Assembly (NCBI GenBank): GCA_964532485.1
Contig: CAZHKE010000001.1
Location: forward strand, 1-64,000
Length of the DNA: 64,000 bases
Direction: 5' to 3'
Source: DATBSK01 sp964532485
GTDB lineage: Bacteria; Actinomycetota; Acidimicrobiia; IMCC26256; PALSA-555
Below the pieces are notes generated by a model. That model was not told where the DNA came from. It saw nothing but the letters and a program-made list of their open reading frames with translations, and searched no databases. How positions within the stretch are numbered: the stretch's first letter is position 1; the number at the start of each line of letters is the position of its first letter. Positions 58,445 through 64,000 of this stretch are shown here, one piece after another. Made by a program: the position numbers and the translations under genes.

Positions 58445-58645
58445 ATGGCCTGGAAGGTCGTGGTCGACTTCGACGTGTGCGAGAGCAATGCGATCTGCAT
58501 GGGCATCGCGCCCGAGGTCTTCGAGGTGCGCGACGACGACTTCCTCTACGTCCTCGACGAGACGCCCTCCGACGACCTGCGCCCGAAGGTCGAGCAGGCC
58601 GTGCGGCAATGCCCCAAGCAGGCCATCTCGATCGTCGAGGAGTAG
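58445..58645 (+). CDS. [3Fe-4S]-type ferredoxin
   Basis: A 66-aa ferredoxin of the actinobacterial P450-partner type. Only three cluster Cys are present: Cys12 and Cys18 in CESNAIC, and the last in RQCPKQAI (about 56). The middle position of the C-x2-C-x2-C motif is Asn15, so a [3Fe-4S] cluster is expected rather than [4Fe-4S]. Related P450 ferredoxins carry His, Asn, Ala or Tyr at this position. It follows repeat copy B, the same element found before the amidohydrolase divergent from the P450 gene, so it is a good candidate electron donor. Confidence 0.88.
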   Translation: MAWKVVVDFDVCESNAICMGIAPEVFEVRDDDFLYVLDETPSDDLRPKVEQAVRQCPKQAISIVEE

Positions 58646-58665
58646 CGCACCCGGTCGACGCATCG

Positions 58666-59355
58666 GTGAGCGACGAGCAGGGTGTCGTCGACGGGCACGG
58701 TCCCGACGCGACGCACCCACCCGGGCCGGAGCTCCGGCGCCTCGCCGACGCGATGCGTCGAGTGACTGATCAGATGGTGCGCACGCACGCCGCGCCCTCG
58801 CTGCTGGCGGAGGCTGCGGCCGCCGTCGAGCAGGCGGGCGACCTGCTCGAGCCCGACACTCCCACCTGGGTCGCCTCGCTGCCGGCGATGCCCGAGGTCG
58901 ATCTCGATCCGCACGTCTACTTCCCGTTCTCACCGATGATCGGGTGGTACAGCCCGCTCGCCTCACCGCTGGAGTGCGAGGTGCACGACCAGACGATCGT
59001 GGCGCGTGCCACGCTCGGCGCCGCGTACGAGGGTCCGCCGGGATGTGTGCACGGCGGCATCCTCGCCGGCCTCTTCGACGAGCTCCTCGGGATCGCCAAC
59101 ATCACGGCGGGGGTGGGCGCGATGACCGGCACGTTGACGATCGTCTACCGCAGCCCCACACCGCTCCACACGGAGCTGACGTTCCGGGGCGAGACCGATC
59201 GCATCGACGGTCGCAAGGTGTTCACGCGCGGCACGGTGCACGCGGGCGACCGGCTGTGTGCCGAGGCCGAGGGGATCTTCATCCACGTCGTGCGCGAGCG
59301 GTTCGAGTCGCACGCGAGCGAGCACGGCGCGCCCGACGCCGGCGGTGCCGCGTGA
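58666..59355 (+). CDS. PaaI-family hotdog thioesterase
   Basis: A 229-aa thioesterase-like protein with a predicted N-terminal helical extension (about residues 20-60, LRRLADAMRRVTDQMV) before a PaaI-type hotdog domain. The signature PGCVHGGILAGLFDELLGIA holds the catalytic HGG and Asp. It probably cleaves acyl-CoA. GTG start; its stop overlaps the phosphatase GTG by 4 nt. Similar in type to, but longer than, the thioesterase at 25324. Confidence 0.85.
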   Translation: MSDEQGVVDGHGPDATHPPGPELRRLADAMRRVTDQMVRTHAAPSLLAEAAAAVEQAGDLLEPDTPTWVASLPAMPEVDLDPHVYFPFSPMIGWYSPLASPLECEVHDQTIVARATLGAAYEGPPGCVHGGILAGLFDELLGIANITAGVGAMTGTLTIVYRSPTPLHTELTFRGETDRIDGRKVFTRGTVHAGDRLCAEAEGIFIHVVRERFESHASEHGAPDAGGAA

Positions 59356-60095
59356 CCGATCGAGCAGTCCCGCTCGCCGGTCCCGTCAACTTCCGTGACC
59401 TCGGTGGCTATCCCACCGCCGACGGGCGAACGGTGCGGTGGCGTCGGCTCTACCGCAGCGACTCGCTGCACCACCTCGAGCCCGAGGACGGGCCGATCTT
59501 GCGTGACCTCGGCTTGCTCAGCGCGATCGACTTCCGGGACGACGAGGAGCTCGAGCGCATCGGCATCGGCCGCCTCGGGAAGCTCGACATCAAGCACGTG
59601 CACCTGCCGACCATCGACAAGGCACTGCACACCGTTCGGCCACCCGACTGGGAGCCGCCGGAGAGCGCGGCCGCGATCTACGCGCTCATGATGCGTTCGG
59701 GTGGCGCCGCGTATGCCGCGGCGCTGCGCGCGCTCGTCGAGCCGGGCACCATGCCGGCGGTCTACTTCTGCATGGCCGGCAAGGACCGCACCGGAGTGTT
59801 CTCGGCCGTGGTGCTCGGGCTCCTCGGCGTGTCCGACGAAGACATCATCGGCGACTACGTGCTCACCCACGAGGTCGTCGACGTGATCCACGCGCGCGGC
59901 AGACGCGACTACGCCGACATGGCAGACCGCTGGCCCGGGCTGCCCGACGACATGCGCGGTGCCGTCCCGGCGACGATGGCCGGGATGATCGAGCGCATGC
60001 GTGACGAGTACGGCAACTGGCTCGGCTACGCGGAGGCCATCGGCATCGAGCCCGGCGTCGTCGACGCACTCCAGGCCCAGCTCCTCGACGAGTGA
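59352..60095 (+). CDS. Tyrosine phosphatase-like protein (MptpB/LipA type)
   Basis: A 247-aa phosphatase-like protein starting with the family's NFRDLGGYPTADGRTVRWRR and with the P-loop FCMAGKDRTGVF, in which C139-x5-R holds the catalytic Cys and Arg. DDEELERIG after IDFR provides the conserved acidic pocket. This group includes mycobacterial PtpB-like proteins, which act on phosphotyrosine or phosphoinositides. No signal is seen. GTG start overlapping the thioesterase stop (GTGA). Its presence inside a catabolic operon is unusual. Confidence 0.85.
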   Translation: MTDRAVPLAGPVNFRDLGGYPTADGRTVRWRRLYRSDSLHHLEPEDGPILRDLGLLSAIDFRDDEELERIGIGRLGKLDIKHVHLPTIDKALHTVRPPDWEPPESAAAIYALMMRSGGAAYAAALRALVEPGTMPAVYFCMAGKDRTGVFSAVVLGLLGVSDEDIIGDYVLTHEVVDVIHARGRRDYADMADRWPGLPDDMRGAVPATMAGMIERMRDEYGNWLGYAEAIGIEPGVVDALQAQLLDE

Positions 60096-60127
60096 TCCGG
60101 TCGGACGTTCACGGTGGAGGTGGCCCG

Positions 60128-61300
60128 GTGACCATCCCTCGCCCCAAGCGCTTCGGCGCGTTCATCGCGCCGTACCACGGCCTCGACGGCAACCCGACGC
60201 TGCAGATGCATCGTGATCTCGAGCTCGCGGTGCTGCTCGACGAGCTCGGGTACGACGAGGTGTGGTTCGGGGAGCACCACAGCGGTGGCTACGAGACGTT
60301 CGCCTCGCCCGAGCTGATGATCGCGGCGGCGGCCGGACGCACGAAGCGGATCCGGCTCGGCACGGGCGTCAACTCGTTGACGTACCACCAGCCGTTCATC
60401 CTCGCCGATCGCATCATGCAGCTCGACCACCTCACCATGGGGCGGGCGATGCTCGGGATCGGACCGGGTCAGCTGCCGTCCGACGCGTTCATGCTGGGCA
60501 TCGACCCGCGTCGACAGCGCGACATGATGATCGAGGCCGCGGAGGTCATCCTGCCGCTGCTGCGCGGCGAGGTCGTGAGCCGCCGCACCAACTGGTTCAC
60601 GCTCGACGAGGCGCACCTCCAGCTCCGGCCGTTCTCGCACGACGGCATCGAGGTCGCGGTGGCGTCGACGTCGTCGCCGACCGGCGCCACGCTGGCGGGC
60701 CGACTCGGCCTCTCGATCCTGTCGCTGGCAGCGACCGACCCCACCGGCTTCGACGCGCTCGACACCAACTGGGGCCACTTCGAGCGCACCGCGGTCGAGC
60801 ACGGCAACGCGGTCGATCGTGATCGGTGGCGGGTCGTGGCCACGATGCACCTCGCCGAGACGCGCGAGCAGGCCGAGCGAGAGATGGAGCACGGCGTGCT
60901 CACGCTCTGCGGCTACTTCGAGGGCATGAGCAACACCAAGATGCCGTGGGCCGGCTCGGCTCACGAGGCGCTGACGCACTGGACGACGAACGGCTACCCC
61001 AACTTCGGCGTCGCGACCGTCGGGACGCCCGACGACGCGCTTGCCACCATCGAGAAGCTGAGTGCGAAGACCGGCGGGTTCGGGACCTTCTTGTTCCTCG
61101 CCCACAACTGCGCCGACTGGGCCGCGACCAGACGGTCGTACGAGCTGTTCGCCGAGTACGTGATCCCGGCATGCCGGGAGATGAACGCCGGGCGCACTGC
61201 CAGCATCGGATGGGTCGGTCAGAACAGCGGCAAGTTCTTCGGCGCGATGCTCGAGGCGACCCGGGAGGCGATCGAGAAGTACTCACGACCCACGGGGTGA
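60128..61300 (+). CDS. LLM class flavin/F420-dependent oxidoreductase
   Basis: A 390-aa luciferase-like TIM-barrel oxidoreductase. It begins RFGAFIAPYHGLDGNPTLQM and has YDEVWFGEHHSGGYETFASP, typical of the limonene monooxygenase/alkanal monooxygenase group, then LGTGVNSLTYHQPFILADRI and MLGIGPGQLPSDAFMLG. The C-terminal insert GYPNFGVATVGTPDDA is also group-specific. It probably adds oxygen or hydride to a terpene-like or other small substrate with reduced flavin or F420. GGAGG 7 nt before GTG 60128 decides the start. Last gene of the operon. Confidence 0.85.
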   Translation: MTIPRPKRFGAFIAPYHGLDGNPTLQMHRDLELAVLLDELGYDEVWFGEHHSGGYETFASPELMIAAAAGRTKRIRLGTGVNSLTYHQPFILADRIMQLDHLTMGRAMLGIGPGQLPSDAFMLGIDPRRQRDMMIEAAEVILPLLRGEVVSRRTNWFTLDEAHLQLRPFSHDGIEVAVASTSSPTGATLAGRLGLSILSLAATDPTGFDALDTNWGHFERTAVEHGNAVDRDRWRVVATMHLAETREQAEREMEHGVLTLCGYFEGMSNTKMPWAGSAHEALTHWTTNGYPNFGVATVGTPDDALATIEKLSAKTGGFGTFLFLAHNCADWAATRRSYELFAEYVIPACREMNAGRTASIGWVGQNSGKFFGAMLEATREAIEKYSRPTG

Positions 61301-61312
61301 TCCGGGTTTCGG

Positions 61313-61792
61313 TCAGTCGCCTCCGCAGCCGGCGCCCCGCAGGCTCGCCTGGAGCCCGGCGGCGAGGTCGCGCCGCTCCTGTGCGGTCAGGTCCGCGTCC
61401 GAGTGCAGGCCGAGCCAGGTGTAGTAGCCGGGGGGCATCGAGCCGTTGCGCACGGTCTCGGCCGCGTCGTCCGACTCGCCGCCGTGGCCCGTGCACTCCG
61501 AGAAGTTCAGTGCGTCACGTCCCTCGTTCACATGATTGGTGATCCACCACGAGAGCGGTGCGATGTCTTCCCACCACAGCGTCTCGGTCTCGTTGCTGTG
61601 GCAGTCGAAGCAGGCCGCGCGGGCGAGAGCCTCGGTACGGGGGCTGTCCCAGTGCGGGCCTTGTCGGACCTTCTGGTTGGAGACCCGATACGGAACGAGC
61701 TGCAAGAGACCGAACGCGAGCACGATGATGCCGACGGTCAGCAGCACGCCTCGCGTGCTCACGTGCTCTCGCAGCCAGCCCATCAGTCGCAC
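61313..61792 (-). CDS. Haem-binding domain protein, membrane-anchored
   Basis: A 159-aa protein with an N-terminal membrane helix (about residues 14-34) and a haem-binding domain of the PF14376 type. The haem motif is CFDCHSNETETLWWEDIAPL (CxxCH at about residues 61-65), followed by the characteristic SWWITNHVNEGRDALNFSE and a SMPPGYY segment. Such proteins are exported c-type haem proteins found beside oxidases. The Met ligand is probably in NGSMPP. GTG 61792; ATG 61783 is possible. It is convergent with the LLM gene. Confidence 0.85.
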   Translation of the reverse strand: MRLMGWLREHVSTRGVLLTVGIIVLAFGLLQLVPYRVSNQKVRQGPHWDSPRTEALARAACFDCHSNETETLWWEDIAPLSWWITNHVNEGRDALNFSECTGHGGESDDAAETVRNGSMPPGYYTWLGLHSDADLTAQERRDLAAGLQASLRGAGCGGD

Positions 61793-62054
61793 GGTCGCGA
61801 CGGGGGTGACTCATACACCACGACGCCCTTCATCCGCGCCACCTCCTCGACTTCGGGGCGACGATGTCCGACCGGGTGGTCCCCGACCAGGGCCAGAGGT
61901 CCCGACGTCCGCCCTGACCCGCCGCGGCGAGCTCAGCGGGCACGCGGTGAATCGTTCCCGGCTGGGTGCCATCGCAGACGAGTGAGCCGCGACTTCACAG
62001 TGCCCTGACATCCCGTTGACCGCTCGTCTGCAGGCCAGGAGCATCGTAACCGTC
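61793..62054. other. Intergenic region, no gene seen
   Basis: 262 bp between the haem-binding protein (minus) and the esterase (plus), holding their promoters. No clear -10 box in the standard position, ORF with a ribosome site, or repeat was found. Confidence 0.5.
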
Positions 62055-63008
62055 ATGAGCATCAGGAGCAGAGCCCTCCCCGTCGCCTTCGGGCTCGTCA
62101 TCGCGATCGTCGTCGTCGTCTCGGCCGGTGCCGGCCGGGCGGCGACGTCGACGCGCGCCGACGACACGTCGGGTAGGGAGGTCTGTCGCCCCGGGCCCGA
62201 TGCCGTCCGGAACCTCGAGTACGAGACGATCGACGGCGTCGGCGCCAACCTCCTGTCGCTCGACCTCTACCTGCCGGCGACCGGGAACTCGTGCGCCCCC
62301 GTGCCGCTGGTCATCGGCGTCCACGGCGGCGGCTGGATCGTCGGTGACAAGCGCGGGTTCACGGGCGACAAGGCGAAGCTGTTCAACGGGCAGGGGTGGG
62401 CGTTCGCGAACGTCAACTACCGGCTCAGCGCGCGCAACCAGGATCCGCCGGTCCGCTACCCGACGCACAACGAGGACGTGGCTCGGGCCGTCGCATGGCT
62501 GTTCGACCACGCCCAGGAGTACGGGCTCGATACCGACCACGTCGGGATCCTGGGGCACTCGGCCGGCGCGCAGATCGTCGCGTCCCTGACGACCGACGAG
62601 CGCTACCTCGACGACGTGGGTCTCGGTCTCGACGAGATCCAGTGCTCGTTCCCGGACGACACGGAAGGCTTCGACGTCGTGGCCCGCGTCGCCGCCGGCA
62701 ACCGCGGGGCGCGTCTCTACGCGGCGATCTTCGGCGCTGATCCCGAGACCCAGCGCGAGGCGTCACCGATCGAGCACGTCGAGGCGGGCAAGGACATCCC
62801 CTCGATGCTGCTCGTGCAGCGCGGTAGGCCCTCTCGTGTCGCGCAGCTGGATGAGTTCGCGGACGCGCTCCGGGCGGCCGACGTCGACGTGCAGGTCATC
62901 GACGCAACCGGCTACAGCCACATGCAGGTGAACGACCTCGTCGGCTCGACGGTCGACCCGATCATGACGAAGCCGGTGACGGCGTTCTTCGACGATTGCT
63001 TCTCCTGA
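62055..63008 (+). CDS. Secreted alpha/beta hydrolase (carboxylesterase type)
   Basis: A 317-aa exported esterase. A Sec signal (ALPVAFGLVIAIVVVVSAGA, about 7-26) precedes the hydrolase domain. HGGGW (about 91-95) is the oxyanion motif of hormone-sensitive lipase-like esterases, GHSAGAQ (about 175) holds the nucleophile Ser, and the base His is probably in GYSHMQVNDL near the C-terminus. Cys pairs (CRPGPD, CAPVPL, QCSF, DDCFS) fit an extracytoplasmic protein. Predicted to hydrolyse small or medium acyl esters outside the cell. Predicted start ATG 62055. Confidence 0.88.
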   Translation: MSIRSRALPVAFGLVIAIVVVVSAGAGRAATSTRADDTSGREVCRPGPDAVRNLEYETIDGVGANLLSLDLYLPATGNSCAPVPLVIGVHGGGWIVGDKRGFTGDKAKLFNGQGWAFANVNYRLSARNQDPPVRYPTHNEDVARAVAWLFDHAQEYGLDTDHVGILGHSAGAQIVASLTTDERYLDDVGLGLDEIQCSFPDDTEGFDVVARVAAGNRGARLYAAIFGADPETQREASPIEHVEAGKDIPSMLLVQRGRPSRVAQLDEFADALRAADVDVQVIDATGYSHMQVNDLVGSTVDPIMTKPVTAFFDDCFS

Positions 63009-63030
63009 CCCGGCGTCGCCGGCTCGTGGA

Positions 63031-63036
63031 TAGTGT
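63031..63036 (+). promoter_or_regulatory. -10 box TAGTGT for the terminal LLM gene
   Basis: TAGTGT ends exactly 6 nt before ATG 63043, predicting a leaderless transcript. Confidence 0.55.
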
Positions 63037-63042
63037 CATCGC

Positions 63043-63984
63043 ATGACGACGACGTTCGGTCTCCAGCTCCCCAACTTCTCGCTCCACGTCCCCGACTCAG
63101 CGCTGTTCGACGGGATCGTCGAGATGGCGGTCGCCGGCGAGGAGAGCGGCTTCTCGTCAGTGTGGGTGATGGACCACCTGTACCAGCTGCCTGCGCTCGG
63201 CGGTGAGAACCAGCCGATGCTCGAGGCGTACACGCTCCTCGGCGCCCTCGCCGCACGCACGCGCAGCGCGCAGCTCGGCACCCTCGTCACCGGAGTGACG
63301 TACCGCAATCCCGCGATCCTGGCGAAGCAGGTGACGACGCTCGACGTCGTGAGCGGCGGCCGTGCGATCCTCGGGATCGGCGCCGCGTGGCACGACGTCG
63401 AGCACGTCGCCTTCGGGGTCGACTTCCCCGGCGCAGGCGAGCGCCTCGACCGGCTCGAGGAGGCCCTTCAGATCTGCCGGGCCATGTTCACCGAGGAAGC
63501 GCCCACCTTCACCGGGGCGCACTACCGCGTCGAGGGCGTGCGCAACCTCCCGCGGCCGATTCGCCCGGATGGCATCCCGATCATGGTCGGCGGTGGGGGA
63601 GAGCGGCGGACGCTGCGGCTCGTCGCGCAGTACGCCGACCAGTGCAACGTCTCGGGCGACCTCGACACGGTCTGTCACAAGCTCGAGGTGCTGCGCGGCC
63701 ACTGCGCCGAGGTCGGCCGCGACCCCTCCGAGATCCGCACGACGCGGCTCGGCTCGCTGTTCCTCACCGACAGCGAGCAGCAGACGATCGACACGCGGGC
63801 GATGCTCATCGACCTCGCCGGCGAGGAGTTCGCCGCGGGCTGCACCGTCGGCACCGACGACGAAGTCGTCGAGCAGGTCGCGGTGATGATCGATGCCGGC
63901 GTCGACGAGCCGATCTTCAACCTGCCGTTCTCCGACTCCGCCGCGATCCGTCGCGCGGGCGAGCTGCTGTCGAAGATGTTCTGA
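63043..63984 (+). CDS. LLM class F420-dependent oxidoreductase (TIGR03560-like)
   Basis: A 313-aa luciferase-like oxidoreductase, probably F420-dependent. Visible are GLQLPNFSLHVPDSALFDGI at the start, GFSSVWVMDHLYQLP, LGTLVTGVTYRNPAILAKQV, SGGRAILGIGAAWHDVEHVA and the cofactor-side segment IPIMVGGGGERRTLRLVA. These match the actinobacterial TIGR03560 group, whose substrates are mostly unknown. It is complete and ends 16 nt before the window edge. Leaderless start at ATG 63043. Confidence 0.87.
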   Translation: MTTTFGLQLPNFSLHVPDSALFDGIVEMAVAGEESGFSSVWVMDHLYQLPALGGENQPMLEAYTLLGALAARTRSAQLGTLVTGVTYRNPAILAKQVTTLDVVSGGRAILGIGAAWHDVEHVAFGVDFPGAGERLDRLEEALQICRAMFTEEAPTFTGAHYRVEGVRNLPRPIRPDGIPIMVGGGGERRTLRLVAQYADQCNVSGDLDTVCHKLEVLRGHCAEVGRDPSEIRTTRLGSLFLTDSEQQTIDTRAMLIDLAGEEFAAGCTVGTDDEVVEQVAVMIDAGVDEPIFNLPFSDSAAIRRAGELLSKMF

Positions 63985-64000
63985 TCGACGGCCCGCGTGC

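Noticed and set aside
1..64000. tRNA, rRNA, CRISPR, insertion sequence or phage gene
   Set aside because: No T-loop-like GTTCGA-x-TCC contexts with acceptor pairing, no regularly spaced repeats, and no transposase or integrase motifs were seen on reading through.

Overview
The window is very GC-rich, uses many GTG starts, and carries genes typical of an actinobacterium. These include several F420-type LLM oxidoreductases, six SDR dehydrogenases, epoxide hydrolases, a CYP125/CYP142-like P450 with a 3-Cys ferredoxin, a Ku/LigD-polymerase repair pair, and several Liv-type ABC proteins. The best guess is an uncultivated Acidimicrobiia-like organism. A run of exactly 100 N at 40053-40152 shows that this is a scaffold from a draft or metagenome assembly. 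No tRNA, rRNA, CRISPR array, transposase or phage gene was recognised.

Layout. 1-8 kb: MMPL exporter and flavin protein, a thioesterase, then a P-type cation ATPase, a universal stress protein and a CaCA-type antiporter. 8-15 kb: SDR, PhyH dioxygenase, gamma-carbonic anhydrase-like protein, CDF transporter, zinc metallohydrolase, SDR, and the divergent LigD-Pol/Ku pair. 15-25 kb: a 49-aa Cys-rich protein with an operator-like promoter, a signal-less binding protein next to a cytochrome c and a DUF6529-like membrane protein, then a Liv-type ABC system whose two permeases and two ATPases are fused in one 1208-aa protein, then pirin and a CoA-transferase. 25-35 kb: a second Liv-type ABC locus (ATPase, binding protein, permease-permease-ATPase fusion, second binding protein). 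35-41 kb: amidohydrolase, rpiA, LLM oxidoreductase, a coiled-coil cell-wall protein, and two enzymes cut by the gap. 41-49 kb: a lipid- or steroid-type catabolic run of SDRs, two paralogous epoxide hydrolases and an acyl-CoA synthetase. 49-64 kb: a P450/phosphotransferase/binding-protein/SDR operon, a divergent amidohydrolase, then an operon with enoyl-CoA hydratase, ferredoxin, thioesterase, phosphatase and LLM oxidoreductase, and finally a haem-binding protein, an esterase and another LLM enzyme.

Together the enzymes (acyl-CoA synthetase, enoyl-CoA hydratase, CoA-transferase, thioesterases, SDRs, P450 plus ferredoxin, epoxide hydrolases) suggest uptake and oxidative breakdown of hydrophobic or isoprenoid/steroid-like compounds, with the Liv-type systems as candidate importers. 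The substrate itself cannot be read from the sequence.

Regulation. Many start codons lie 6-8 nt after a TANNNT -10 box, as expected for leaderless mRNAs. Several divergent gene pairs have overlapping, back-to-back -10 boxes. Other signals are a 16-bp RNA hairpin ending exactly at a start codon (32593-32635), an 81-bp repeat in front of two genes (53899 and 58350), a palindrome before the second ABC locus (27321-27343), and an operator-like palindrome over the promoter of the 49-aa protein (15002-15023).
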